From Vitellaria paradoxa (taxonomy: Eukaryota; Streptophyta; Magnoliopsida; Ericales; Sapotaceae), in assembly GCA_019916065.1 (NCBI GenBank), contig CM034233.1, forward strand, positions 11,365,573 through 11,429,572: a DNA stretch of 64,000 nucleotides, written 5' to 3'. The position numbers and the translations under genes are program-made. Shown here in pieces: positions 1 to 11,789 of this stretch (the first letter of the stretch is position 1; every line of letters begins with the position of its first letter). The notes beneath the pieces were generated by a model. That model ran no database searches, was not told the DNA's origin, and saw only the letters and a list, made by a program, of their open reading frames with translations.

Positions 1-222
1 GAAGTGTCAGTGCCTCATAGTTTTCGAGTATACTATATATTATATTATGTCAATGTAACATATTATTATAATAAAAATTAATATTATTTACATTAAGCAA
101 ATGGCGAGGATTTATCTACCCTCAATGTTTTAGTGGGTTTTGCCATTTTCTTAATTGCGTTAGTCTTGATTGATTATATATTATTTAAAACAACCAATTA
201 GAGCAGTAATTATTTCATCTTC

Positions 223-775
223 CCGGAATATGCTTGCCCTCCCAGTACATCATTTAGATATAGGATTTTATGACTCTCACTTGTCCACATGTTTAATTTA
301 TATTGGTTGGGCACGTATAAAATGTCATGTTTCAGAAAGATAGGGTAATTTATGCATTCAGAGGGAACAAATTAACGCAACCAGCACAAGGTAATTGGAA
401 AAAGGCTTGTTGAGTTATTGTTACTAGATAAATCCTTTGCTTTTGAACTGATAGCTCTATCGGAATATTTGTGCCTTCCCAATACATCATTAACATACAA
501 GATGTTATGACTCACACTTGTCCATATGTTTAATTTACATTGGTTGGGCATGTCATGTCCAGGAAGATAGGATAATTTATGCAATAAGAGGGAATAGATT
601 CACACAGGCAACACTAGGTAATTGGAATATGGCTTTTGAGTTGAGAAGTTTTGTCTATAATTATTGTTACTGGATATATCCTTTGCTGTTGATAGGATCT
701 GTTTCCAAATGGGAGAGTGAATTATTTAATTTTTTGTGATAGGATCTGTTTCCAAATGGGAGAGTGAATTATTTA
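223..775. repeat. Two nested tandem duplications at the left edge
   Basis: Two diverged copies of a segment of about 238 bp lie side by side (about 223-460 and 461-700). Both read cggaata, then a catcat block, then a gttggg block, then ggtaattgga. Next to them a 38-bp segment starting gataggatctgtttcc occurs twice with no difference that I can see (691-728 and 738-775), period 47 bp. No coding sense was found. The DNA probably lies in an intron of the universal stress protein gene whose exon follows at 1093. The older duplication is diverged and the 38-bp one must be young. Confidence 0.75.
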
Positions 776-1092
776 GATTCAAGTTGTATTTTAGGAAAGG
801 TTTGAGTAGTTTTGCCACTTGCCCTCAATTCTGTTCTCTTTAATGACACTTAACTTTTCCCAAGATTTTCTGTTATCTTAATCTTTTGACAGTTTTTTGC
901 CTTTAATTGATGAGGTATGAAAAAAACTTCAACAGTGGTAAAACGTTACAATCTCAACGACTTTCAACATACATCTGCCTTTATATTTCAATTGGTTGGA
1001 CCAGAAGCAACATCATCATTTTTAAAGAATGTTCCCAATTGATTAGGCAAAAAATAATTTGATAAGCTCAATTATTTCTTGTATCCATACAG

Positions 1093-1213
1093 GATGTTTC
1101 TGGGAAGTGTAAGCAACTATTGCTCGAACCATGCACAATGCCCTGTAATGATAGTGAAGGGTCCTGCTGACAAGCCATTATTGGTATGTAACTTTATGGT
1201 TTATGTTCGGTAG
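1093..1213 (+). CDS. Universal stress protein family, 3' exon of a gene that starts off the window
   Basis: The exon follows an acceptor (ccatacag) at 1092. In the frame beginning at the ATG of 1094 it reads MFLGSVSNYC, then SNHAQCPVMIVKGP. This is the carboxy-terminal hallmark of plant universal stress proteins (UspA fold): the G-S-V-S-x-Y stretch completes the nucleotide-binding loop and C-P-V-x-I-V-K is the last beta strand. An in-frame TAG closes the reading at 1211-1213. A donor-like gtatgt at 1184 leaves open that a further short exon follows and that the exon ends at 1183. The one spare base before the ATG fits a preceding phase-2 exon, as in the common K-R junction. I see no upstream exon between 1 and 1090, so the rest lies left of the window. 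Family assignment is firm; the exact 3' end is not. Confidence 0.72.
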
Positions 1214-2344
1214 TTTTAGCAGTATTTTGTACTTTGGTTTCCACTGTGTTGCTTAATATGTGTTCCAGTGAGGTTGTTGGTAAGAACATTGCTTTTCTAC
1301 ATTTAAAAACTTGGTAATGTAAAATATACTATCGCCTTATAATTTTCATCATACTGAACTGTGATCTTCCTTTCTATCTTTGCTAAATGAATGTGATGTA
1401 TTGGTTTTTGTTGGGTGGAAAAAGGGGGGGTGTGGGATAATTTTGGAAAAAATATATATACATGCTTAAAATAGCTTTAAAGAAAGAAATATATATTACA
1501 TGAAATGCAATGGCCCTCCTAGAATTTGAAAAGAAATCAATGACCAAAAAATATTTTATAGCTGAAGCAGTCCAATTTGCCAAATTCTTCTGCTACAAAA
1601 ACAAAAACTAAGTTTTGTATTTAATTGGGAATAGGAAAAATGAAAATTAATAATAAGTGGTAAAAATTTCTTTATTTCCTGTTTATCCTTTAGTTTAGAT
1701 TTTAAATAGGATTTTTTTATTCATTTCTCAGAAAAACTCTACATTAAAGTAAGAAATTAAGTTGATTTAAAAGCTCATGCATACCATTTATGAAAACTGA
1801 AATGAAAAGAGTTTTTTAGTTTTATTTTTACAACATGCAAGGGAAATCCAGCAGATAATAATTTTTTTTTATGGTATATCAGGGATCTTTTCCTTAGCTT
1901 TCATGTTATGAACAAATATCTGTGCATAGATTGAATGGAATTTTGATGTCTACTTGCATGGGTGGATTCTGGAGGTTTTTATTATCTATTGAGAATATGG
2001 CTATATAAATTTTGGTTTGTATTTGGGTGGCATCCACTTGATAGTTTTCATTTATAGAACCAACTGTTAGCATTTATTTATAAAAAAAAAAAAGAAATGT
2101 ATGAACAAACACGTGCAATTTTAGGTTTTTTATTTTGTTTTCCACTTTTTATATTCGTTGTGATAATTGACAAATTTCTATAATTGGGACAAGTCTTTAC
2201 TAATTTCTAGAAAATATTGTCTGGAATTGGAAAATTATTATTTATTTTTTATTTATTGAGTAAAAAATTCACATTTTAGTTGAATTTTATGTAATTATTG
2301 TTAATCTATATTTTTAAAATTTATTAGGATTCATGTAGCCCATA

Positions 2345-2423
2345 GAACTGAATGGAAGGAAGAAAAAGATTCATGTAGCCAATCCCAACTAGTTTGAAAC
2401 TAAAACTTTGTTGAGTTGAGTTG
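2345..2423 (+). repeat. SINE-like 3' tail, copy 1
   Basis: The stretch reads aactgaatggaaggaag, then tcatgtagcc, then cccaactagtttgaaac, and ends in gttgagttgagttg. The CCAACTAGTTTG block followed by TTG-rich repeats is common at the 3' end of dispersed plant short interspersed elements. A second copy in reverse orientation lies at 44583-44666. No tRNA-derived A and B boxes are preserved in front, so only the tail can be supported. Confidence 0.5.
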
Positions 2424-2723
2424 ATTTTGGATCGTTGAGCTAAAATCTTGGCTTCGCCCCTGAATAGCTACTTATTTTATTGTTTTGATTTGGTCTTCGT
2501 AGATTTGGGGGCTTGTCTTTAAGGCAAGGCGGACCGAGAAGAGGCTCAGTCCGGATACTATTATTTTTTATCTTATTTATGTAGATATTTTAGTTTTGCC
2601 CCATTATTTTTTCACTCTTGTTCCCATCATTTTTTCATTTTGACCCCTATTCAGCTAAAAATTGTAGTTTTTCCCCGTCTGAGGCATTGATAAGTAATCT
2701 TCAAGCACTTTGTTCTGATATGT

Positions 2724-3048
2724 TTAGATTGAAGAAAAGATTGATACAAGAAGTTGAATCCATATGAGAAGCACATAAGCCATTTGCAGAGGCTGAAATA
2801 GGAAGTATCCATCCTCAGACCTCAGATTGGTCATCATACAGAAGACATAGAAAGCATAGATCCCAACTCCAGTCCTAACCACACACCCATTCTGAAGGCA
2901 TAGGAGGAAAAAAGCAAGATTCTCCATCCACGCTATCTTAAAAACAAACCTTCATCATTTGCAAACCAATCCACATGAAGTGGAATTCTAGAGAGCTTGT
3001 TGGACAAAGTTCCTGTCATGTTCAATGTAGCAGCAATTGATAGAGTTG
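2724..3048 (-). pseudogene. Broken fragment of an unidentified membrane protein
   Basis: Read on the minus strand, one frame gives a hydrophobic stretch containing LNMTGTLSNKLSRIPLHVDW and then FANDEGLFLR, ending at a TAG. One base shift later the next frame continues as IAWMENLAFF, LQNGCVVRTG and a long hydrophobic tail to a stop at 2724. The two halves look like one protein broken by a frameshift, with a soluble link between hydrophobic segments. I do not recognise the family. A retrocopied or degenerate gene fragment is the simplest reading; chance open frames are possible but the residue composition argues against it. Confidence 0.35.
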
Positions 3049-4649
3049 AAGACAAACAAAATAGCAAGTTTCAAAATGGACTGAAGTTTCTTTTAGTGTT
3101 TGGTATTGAACCCCTTCCAGCTAATAGAAGTGTAAATTCATAGCACTGAGCAAGGGAATACGGGTTAAATGATGGTAATATTATGGTGTCCTCCAAATGC
3201 TCCAAAGCTTAACATAGGTATCATCTAGTGCTTACTGAACAATTCTGAACTAGTGACGGGTGGGTGCAGGGAGCTCCTTTCTCAAAATTAAGCCCTAACA
3301 ACATTCCCAACCTCAGGACAATAGCATTAAGGCATTGAAAGCAGATCAGCCTCATATTCTAAATGTTGACAAGACAACACCCCCCCCCCCCTGCAGCCCC
3401 AAAAAAAAAAAAGAAAAAAAGAAAAGAAACACACACTGATAAAATTGCTGTCATTTTGTTGATACACTTCTGACTTCTGCCTCAGTTTAAAGATGAGATA
3501 GAAAAATTCGGGGAACTTTGATGTGCTTTTCTATAACTTTTATTCCGCTATGCTACTTTTTTATTAATCACTTCATTAGAAATTTAGACTTTAGTTTTCT
3601 TTTGGCCCTTGCCTACTGCAGTTTTGATACATGATGATTGTTTATTTGAGTGAAAATCAGTTGTTTGATAAATTGGTATTGAGATACTAGTATAGCATTT
3701 GTATTTGTATGCACTTATTTTTAGACTGTTACTTGGGCTGCTTTGTTATTTCATTTTTATGTCACCATCCTTTGAGGCTTGCTTTTGTAAGTTTTTATTA
3801 TTGAAAGTCATTTTAGTGTGATCTATAGTTGTTTAACTTATGTCACCTGTTGATATCTCAGGTTAAACGGGACTGAAATCACATTATAATGATGGACTGA
3901 TTTCATGTTATGTGGTGAATCCTGCTTGGTTGAGTCCAGAATGACATGGGTTAAGGTTACTTAAATTGGTCAGCAATGCCTTCTGCTATTATTTCTATCA
4001 ATGTCCGGCGAGCAGTTTTTACTGGAAGAATTTGAGTGTGGGTGTTTTCTTATTGGTCTTTTTGTATTTTACAGAATTGTTTTTTTTTTTTTTTTTGGGG
4101 GGGGGGGGGGTGCGCTTATTAGTTTTGACTAGGAAATTGTTGTGGTTGTGTGTGGCTCCTCCAGACTTGGTTCATGTATATTCCCAACAATGCTTTATCT
4201 TGTAAATTTCTGAAATAAATATTGGTTTGTATTATTTGCAAATGAGCTCAAGATTTATTTAATATTTTTTTTTCTCAATTCTAGGCAATAACTCGCTTGC
4301 ATTTTGTGATTTATGTTTCCCATTTATCACCAGAAGAGAAACTTAGGTGACAGTTGATTTACTTTTTTTTTTTTTTTTGTTTTATGCGTTAAAAATTTTA
4401 AAACGACGAAACAGAAAATGCTCTACTTTTCTTATTTTGATTTAGAAACTCTCAAAATAATTTTTTATCATTTTTCATTTCATGTGTAAACTTATTTTTT
4501 ATTTTCTAAAATAAAATTTGAAAATACAAGTGATAAACAAATGAATTTTGAATTGTTTTCTTTGTTTTCAAAAGTACAAAATGAAAAATAATTCAATGCA
4601 GGAAATAAAAAATAAAAACAGAAAACATAAAATAGAAAAATAAATCAAA

Positions 4650-4741
4650 TGATGCATAACTTTTTATCATTTTCACTTTAAATCTTTGCTTTTCATATTC
4701 GGGATTTGTCATTAACTAAGTTGCTCAATAAAAATAAGCTC

Positions 4742-4772
<31 letters not shown>

Positions 4773-4862
4773 ATAAGTCTAATGACGCCTTAGTTTTTGT
4801 TTACTTTCACTTCAATTCTTTGCTTTTCGTGTTTGGGATTTGTCATTAGCTAGGGTGCTCAA
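4650..4862. repeat. Diverged tandem duplication, period about 122 bp
   Basis: Two copies share a block running from ctttgcttttc through gggatttgtcatta to gctcaat (about 4684-4730 and 4808-4862), separated by an A-rich stretch of ataaaaa units. No coding content. Confidence 0.6.
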
Positions 4863-5639
4863 TATTTGTGTGCACGAAATGGCTCAATCTGAGACAAAAG
4901 TTTTATTTAGGACAAAATTAAGTAGTAAAAATTCCCAACGAGTTGAATGTGACAAAGCTGTGAGCCTGTGATGAAGCTGCATCCATATATTTAAAATTCA
5001 CTCCTTTAAAGCAATTTGAAAATCCCTCCATGTTCTGAATTTGCTTGCTTGTCCACAGAGTAAATATTAAGTTTTCAAAATAGAGGTACTAGTCTTTCTT
5101 TTTAGTTCCGTTTAGCTTAGTTGCATGAATGAAAGCCTACACAGATGCGGTGTGGGTTAAAAGGGTACTTTGTGTGAGTGAGAAGGATAATTGACCCTTC
5201 ATACTTGTAATTGTGCGTGCATAAAATTTACTTCTTTGGACTGCAAATTGGCACTCTTGTGGCTGCAACTGCAATGATTGACTGTACATTTAGATGATTA
5301 AATTTGTGTTTGGAAAGAAAAAAAAATAATTTTTTTAGATGATTAACTTATTTTTGTTAATTAGGTATATTTATTCTTGAAAGTTAAAAAAAATTAAAAT
5401 ATAAAAAGATAAATTTAATTAAAATACTATTGAGTAGCCAATGGGTACCAATGCCAAACAGAATGTAGATTACTCTGTCACAATCTACGCTTAGGGATTC
5501 GCAAATGAACACCGAGGCTCCTCTGATCGACTCTGCAAGCAGGAGGAAGATGTCTCGGGAATAGGTACATATTATTTATATTGGTGGAATTATTTGTTGT
5601 GTACAGCGCACATGTATTACTCAATTACTGTTTATTCTG

Positions 5640-6350
5640 AGTGTAACTGCATACATATATGAATGACGAACCCATATGATATCGTGCGAGAATCATTTAT
5701 CGTATTGATGTTTGAACTTACCAAAAAAAAAAAAAGTATCGATGTTTGAAAGATGACTATCACGGTGTCATTTGGAGCATAAAAAAAGTTTAAAAAATTG
5801 TAAAAAATTTTAAATATTTTAATTTTTTTAAATTTTAAAAAATTTTAACTTTCAAAAAAAAATTAATCAAAATTCGTTGAAACGAACCAAAATGGTTTTG
5901 GTTCGTTTCAAGGGATGTTGCTAAATTTTTTAAAAAAGGTTGAGCTGACATTTGTATCGAAAAGTTTCATAAAACTCCAAAAATTTTCAAGATTCTCCAC
6001 TAAAATTTTATTACGTGTTACTTTATATAATTTTTAATAACTTTATATCAAATAAAAAATATAAACATCCAACCATCATTTCAAAATAACTTTTACACTC
6101 CAAACTCTTAAAAAAAAAAATTCACTTTTATTTTTTTGTTTTTATTTTTTTTACTCTCCAAACGCAACCTATCTTCTACTTCTTAAATAAGAGATTCTAA
6201 ACAATTGCTTCAGAGGGATGGCCCAATAATGGACTGCATACACATGATGAACCGATATGATATCGTGCGAGAATATCGCTTATCATGTGGAAGTTTGAAA
6301 TATGACTACCAGATTCTACTTCTTAAATGAGAGATCTAAAACAATTTCTA
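5640..6350. repeat. Duplicated segment with an AT-rich element between the copies
   Basis: The words gatatcgtgcgagaat (about 5678 and 6260), gtttgaaa-atgactac (5742 and 6291) and ctacttcttaaat-agagat (6176 and 6316) recur in order. The first copy is split by about 400 bp (roughly 5765-6170) of A/T-rich sequence that starts with catttggagca and ends with ccaaacgcaacc, a GTTTGG-type terminus seen on other MITEs here. Confidence 0.5.
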
Positions 6351-7732
6351 CTGTACACAAAGTCCCGTTTGATTGGTCAAATTTTGATCGGTCAAATTTT
6401 GATCAAAAAATATAATAAAAATGAAAAGATGTGACATAAATGTGATAGATTTTAAAATTTTATTAGAAAAAAATACAAAAAATAATTAAAATTTCATAAT
6501 TTTTGATAAAATTTAGTAGGCCAAATGAACCTAAAAAATAAAACTCTGGGGTGAAATTAAATGAATAATGATATTTCAGCTCATCATATAGCTAGGCTGG
6601 GGTCCACAGGGAGGTATAGAACAGATGGGATTTGCCAGTGCTGCACAAAACTGGCACAGGCCAGTCCAATTTTGTAATATGGGACTGAACTGGGAGACTC
6701 GTGAGCCTCAATGGGGGCCTTCACAAATGATTGAGGTTGGTTGATCGGGAAAGCCTTGGCTTTGTTGATGGCTCCCCCTTTTATCTTTTGTTGTTTTCCT
6801 ACCTCTTACGTACTATAGAAGCACTTATCATTATTATGGTTGGACGGCCATTGTTGGCGATCGCATTTGTGTCCGAGAAAGCAGAATCGGCTTCTGACTT
6901 TTAAGAAGTTTAAAATCATTTGAAAATAAGAGATTTCGTATATAAGAGTATCTGATATTTGAAGGTCTTTTATATAAAAGATTTTTTGACGAGTTTAAAG
7001 TCGTAGCACTTTAGACTTTAGTCCAAAGCCAGCTCTAAGAGAGAGAGAGAGAAAGAGAAAGCACCCAATCAATACTGCTGAACACTTTTGTTTTCGTTCA
7101 AAATGTAAATATTTGTCTTAGTTTAATTTTATGTGTATCAAATAACAAAATAATTATGAAATTTTTTTTTTTTTTTTTTTTTGGGATAAATTACGAAAAC
7201 TTTCATGAAGCAAAGACTAATCATTAAGAGAAAAACATAAATAAGGCATGACACGAATGTGTTAGTTCAAAATTAATATGATTTTAAAATAAATCAATTA
7301 TTTGATATATTTAATAAAATTTGAAAATTTTACGCACAAACACTAGTAAACGCGATTACAATTGGTAAGGCCTACGGGAAGAGGAGTGGGTCCGGGTCGA
7401 CAGAAGTCTCTGTGCGTGTGTCCGTGACCGACAGCATCCCGTGCTTGACCCGCGGGTACCGACAAAAAAAGCCCGGCAACTCTCCCTGCATTGGGTGCTG
7501 GCTTCAGAAAGAAGTTCACGGGTGGATTTAGCGAACAATCCATCTTTTGCACGTCAAAGGATGCCCTTTAATTACACGGCAATTACAATTATGGCATTAC
7601 TCGACATGCATGCTTCGGCGATTCATTTGAACGAAGTAGTGTTCATCTGTTTGGGTAGTTTGTGATGGTAATTCAATTTATATCTTGAATTTAGTTGGAT
7701 TTATTTATTTATTTATTTTTGAAAACATAATT

Positions 7733-8075
7733 GGCCTCGTTTGGAGTAAGAAAAAATAAGATAAAATGTGATTTGGGGTTAATTTTGACGTTTTTTTATT
7801 TTTGAAAAGTAGTAAACCGTAGGAATGATTTTTTAAATTCGTTCTCACGGATTCAAAAAAATAGCGACAATGGTACTCGTTTGAAAACTTTTAATACGAA
7901 AAATATGATTGTATAAAAAATTTATACATTCAGTTAACTTACTTCTAGATTTTTTATTTTTTTAATAAAATATTAAAATTTTTTAAAATTAGTTATGGCG
8001 GAAAAATTAAAAATAGAAGAGTTGTTAGAGATTTATAGAGATTTTAAGAGTTTTTTCTTAATGCCAAGCGGGACC
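7733..8075. mobile_element. MITE with GTTTGG-type ends, copy 1
   Basis: A 343-bp element starts ggcctcgtttggagtaag and ends in the inverted counterpart ccaagcgggacc. It is flanked on both sides by aatt. A second, clearly homologous copy lies at 26482-26863; both contain the words ttatac-ttcagttaactta and gttgttagagattta. There is no open reading frame, so it would depend on a transposase elsewhere. The superfamily is not certain. Confidence 0.65.
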
Positions 8076-8815
8076 AATTATAACATTATAATTTGAAAGG
8101 GGAAATGGAACTCTGGTGGGTGTCGGTGGAGTGAAGCGCTCTCACCAAATAAATTGCCCTTCATGCTCGCATATTTAGTTTAATTAAATAATGCTATCAA
8201 AGTACTATTTTTTTTTTTTCTTTGGCACAATGTGCACGGTTTATTTTCTTTCTTTAAGAGTAAAATAATTAGTCACTGAAGCTCTTCAAAAGTTTTCTCT
8301 ATTTCATTAATCTCAAACGAATTTGTATACCCCAAAAAAAAAAAAATGTATTTTAAAATTTAAATTACACTTTCTTCTGGAATTAAGCTTAAATAACATG
8401 CCTTTTTAGTTACTAGATTAATTCCTCTGCCTCCACGATCAAGATTGTTACGTAGTGGCATTCTGGTGGTTTTCCACAACGACGAAGGCCAACAATGGAA
8501 TTTAGACCCTCTCAAGATAACGATCGAACACTCTCTTTAACTTTGCAGTGGTTCGATCTTTCCCCGATATGAGATATGATCTCATAGCTTTGTCATTTTA
8601 CATCCTGCTTCGTTGCATGCCAACGCAAACCGATATTATTAATTAAGGCCCCATTCGGAGCAACTTGTTTGGTTTGCAAGAAAAGAAAATAATATCTCCA
8701 TAATGTTCCAAAAATGAACTCACTACTGTACTTCAATAGAATCTTGTACAAAATACAAATGGGAAGTGCTACAGAGAGCCTGCATAAATCTGGACTGTCT
8801 GTGCATTTGCGTGTC

Positions 8816-8838
8816 TCACACACACACACACACACACA
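8816..8838. repeat. (CA)n microsatellite in the AED3-like promoter
   Basis: About eleven CA units lie roughly 100 bp upstream of the TATA box of the aspartyl protease gene. It is a plain dinucleotide tract. Confidence 0.9.
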
Positions 8839-8921
8839 ATTGAAACAACGTTTACAATTAATTCCCCAATATGAGTCACTAAGAAGTGGGTATTTTAGTA
8901 CTTTCACAGCCCTCCAGTTTC

Positions 8922-8930
8922 TTATATAAA
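8922..8930 (+). promoter_or_regulatory. TATA box of the AED3-like gene
   Basis: The sequence ttatataaa lies 98 bp before the ATG at 9028. It is followed by a CT-rich initiator region (ctctctcctcccc). Spacing predicts a transcription start near 8955 and a leader of about 70 bp. Confidence 0.65.
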
Positions 8931-9027
8931 GCTCTCATGCACTCTCTCCTCCCCAACCAAAATCCTTATCATTCTACAACTTAAGTGGGCTTTCACTGTG
9001 AGTCAAGCCAAGGGAAAAGTCCCACCC

Positions 9028-10344
9028 ATGGACTTCTCCATTGTTATTCTCCTCTTCAGTGCTCTCCTCTTCACACCCACCATAGCTTTTGAGCCGTGTG
9101 CTTCTTCCCAATCCGATACCTCAGACCTCTCAGTCATTCCCATCTATGGAAAATGTTCACCCTTCACTCCCCCAGAGCCTTCCTCTTCATGGGTCAGCAC
9201 AGTAGTCAAGATGGCGTCCAAGGACCCGGAAAGGCTCACCTACTTGTCGAGCCTCGTGGCCCAAAAGCCCAAGTCCGTGCCCATCGCCTCCGCCCAGCAG
9301 GTTCTGAACACCGCAAACTACGTGGTCCGGGCTAAGCTCGGGTCCCCGGCCCAGCTCATGTTCATGGTCCTAGACACCAGCAACGACGCTGCTTGGGTCC
9401 CTTGCAGTGGCTGCAGCGGGTGCTCGTCCACCGTATTTGCCCCGAACACTTCATCAACTTACGGGTCGGTCGAGTGCTCCATGCCTGAGTGCACCCAGGT
9501 CCGTGGACTCTCTTGCCCCACCACCGGGTCGGGTTCATGCCTCTTCAACCAATCCTACGGTGGCGATTCATCATTCTCAGCCACTCTCTCTCGTGATTCT
9601 CTGACCTTAGCCGGTGATGTAATTCCGAATTTTGCTTTCGGGTGCATCGGGGCAGTTTCCGGAAAGTCGGTCCCGCCCCAAGGGTTATTAGGTCTGGGCC
9701 GTGGACCCATGTCGTTGCTTTCACAATCCGGGTCGCTTTACTCGGGTGTGTTCTCATATTGTTTACCTAGTTTCAAATCATACTACTTTTCTGGGTCCCT
9801 CAAGCTTGGACCCGTGGGCCAACCCAAGAACATCCGGACCACACCCCTCCTACGGAGCCCTCACCGGCCGTCCCTGTACTACGTCAACCTCACCGGAGTC
9901 AGTGTTGGGCGGGTAAACGTCCCCATAGCCCCGGAGTTGCTAGCATTCAACCCGAACACTGGTGCAGGGACCATAATAGACTCGGGCACGGTTATTACCC
10001 GATTCGTGGAACCCGTATACAACGCGATCCGAGACGAGTTCAGACAGCAAGTGAAGGGCCCCTTCTCGTCGCTGGGTGCGTTTGACACGTGCTTTTCAGC
10101 GACGTACGAAGAGGTAGCACCGGCGATAACATTCCGTTTCTCCGGCATGAACTTGGTGTTGCCGATGGAGAATAGCCTGATCCACAGTAGCGCCGGATCG
10201 CTGGCGTGCTTGTCGATGGCGGCGGCACCCAATAACGTGAACTCGGTGTTGAATGTGATAGCCAATTTGCAGCAGCAGAACCTTCGGATTCTCTTTGATA
10301 CTGCCAACTCTCGCCTCGGAATTGCTCGTGAGCTCTGTAACTAG
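9028..10344 (+). CDS. AED3: Secreted A1-type aspartyl protease, AED3-like
   Basis: A 438-residue intronless protein of the plant pepsin-like (A1B) family. A signal peptide (MDFSIVILLFSALLFTPTIA, cleaved near residue 20) is followed by a propeptide, then the two lobes: first active-site motif VLDTSN near residue 115, flap YGGDSS, a cysteine-rich segment after WVPCSGC, and the second active site IIDSGT. The closing motifs QQQNLRILFD and the final Cys are typical. The closest family I know is Arabidopsis AED3 (At1g09750), an apoplastic protease induced in EDS1-dependent immunity. I chose the ATG at 9028 because it opens a clean signal peptide; an in-frame GTG at 8998 has no such support. The first motif is DTSN rather than DTGS, which I recall also in the AED3 family, so activity may be atypical. 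No breaks. Confidence 0.93.
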   Translation: MDFSIVILLFSALLFTPTIAFEPCASSQSDTSDLSVIPIYGKCSPFTPPEPSSSWVSTVVKMASKDPERLTYLSSLVAQKPKSVPIASAQQVLNTANYVVRAKLGSPAQLMFMVLDTSNDAAWVPCSGCSGCSSTVFAPNTSSTYGSVECSMPECTQVRGLSCPTTGSGSCLFNQSYGGDSSFSATLSRDSLTLAGDVIPNFAFGCIGAVSGKSVPPQGLLGLGRGPMSLLSQSGSLYSGVFSYCLPSFKSYYFSGSLKLGPVGQPKNIRTTPLLRSPHRPSLYYVNLTGVSVGRVNVPIAPELLAFNPNTGAGTIIDSGTVITRFVEPVYNAIRDEFRQQVKGPFSSLGAFDTCFSATYEEVAPAITFRFSGMNLVLPMENSLIHSSAGSLACLSMAAAPNNVNSVLNVIANLQQQNLRILFDTANSRLGIARELCN

Positions 10345-11780
10345 TTTTTTGTCTCTATCTCTCTCTCTCTCTCTCTCTGTGTCTCACTCTGCAATATTTT
10401 GTCTAATGCAATGAATAAGCTGTATCTTGAAATTAAGATTATGCAATTGATAAAGAGTATTTCTACCGATGGGCTTGTTGATTAAGATACATTTTTGATG
10501 AGTTTATTTCCTTTTATATAAAAATCTTATGCTATACAATAAATTTTTTATGATATATATGTATATATCTGCATGATGGAATGGCGTATGTACGGGAATC
10601 AAAAGGATGTGGTGCCAACTCAAACATTGTCTCGACATGCGTGGGAGGCCCGTGATCTCAATTGACTTATGCATGCATCAGAAATTAATTAATGGGCAAA
10701 TTATATTTACATTGCGTTAATATTTGAGTAATTATATTTACTACTTATAATATTTAAGAATTATATTTACTAACAAAATATTTAAAAATTACATTTACAT
10801 TCCTTATTTTGAAGGGGTATTTGGATGGCCAAAAAAAAAAAAGATTAAAAAAAGTTAGTGTAATAGTGATACGTAACGAAATTTGATTGGATGATATTGG
10901 TAACTTTTTGCAATTTTTGGTAGAATTTGTTACACCCCTGAAATATTATTAACATTGACCTTCTTCTGTTAAAACTTAACAAAAAATGTTAAAATAACTA
11001 AAGTTTTTGGTGTTTTTCATATTTTATTCCTCTCTCTCTCTCTCTTACATTTTCATCAAATTTTTTTATAAAAATTCCCAAAAATAATCAAAATATAAGT
11101 AAAATGAAATTTTTTTAACTATTTTTGTAAAGAAAACTGACGAAATATAAAATAGAAATGGTAAAATAAGAAAAATATCTAAAATTTCAATTAGTATGAC
11201 ATTTTATGTTAAATTTTAATAATTGATTTTTATATAAAAAGAATTAATGTTAGTAACATTTTAAAATAAGAGAGATAAATATAATTTTTAAATGTTATAG
11301 ATGTTAAGTATAATTATTCCAGTACTAATAGAAGGTAGGTGTAATTTGTCTTAATTAACTGGTTTGGAATTGGATTTGGAACTTTGCATGAATTATTATT
11401 ATTAGCACTAGCTGCTTGCTTGCAGGATCTACTCCTCAACTTTAAAATACAACAATTAAAGATCTCTCAGTTGTGTAATTAATAATTAATTATGCTTAAT
11501 AATGAACTAATATCACTTCACAGTGCTACTTAATTTCTAAACATTGATTCTTAAATTATTAATTTATAAGGGTCTTGCCAACATACATGTTAAGATAGTT
11601 GAAAACATTAATTGTAATCTAACAAAAAGATCAAACAAAAAGATTAGAATTCATTCAAAACATAAAGATTAATTACATTCAAAAGTTTCAACTTTTGGGC
11701 AAAAGAAAATAACAATCGAAAGTTGCAAAAAGTACATTACTTCTAAATTATAACAACAAATTACCTAACACTTCGAAAGA
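10345..11780. other. Intergenic, AT-rich
   Basis: A (CT)n tract at 10360-10378 lies in the protease 3' UTR, with an aataag near 10413 as a possible poly(A) signal. A second (CT)n tract is at about 11028-11045. Words such as tatttaa-aattatatttac recur (10720-10800). No gene is visible. Confidence 0.7.
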
Positions 11781-11789
11781 AAAAATTGG

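Larger units (their letters stand above)
1214..8900. other. Repeat-rich intergenic stretch
   Basis: About 7.7 kb of AT-rich DNA with no intact gene. It holds a SINE-like tail (2345-2423), a broken membrane-protein fragment (2724-3048), homopolymer runs (3379-3420, 4081-4110, 4361-4379, 7160-7182), tandem duplications (4650-4862, 5640-6350) and a MITE (7733-8075). A more GC-rich patch at 7360-7560 has overlapping short open frames on both strands, none with a recognisable domain. Confidence 0.7.

Noticed and set aside
4081..4110. Long T then G homopolymers
   Set aside because: Plain homopolymer expansion; length may be a sequencing artefact and no structure beyond a short G-run is supported.
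5506..5559. A short frame starting MNTEAPLIDS at 5506
   Set aside because: It ends after 17 codons, has no splice donor in a useful phase and no supporting neighbour exon.
8593..8907. A 104-codon minus-strand frame upstream of the protease
   Set aside because: It runs through the (CA)n tract and the promoter and shows only a Cys-Val run from the microsatellite.
9879..10307. A 142-codon open frame antisense to the aspartyl protease
   Set aside because: It mirrors the GC-rich protease codons, has no domain and lies entirely within a certain gene.
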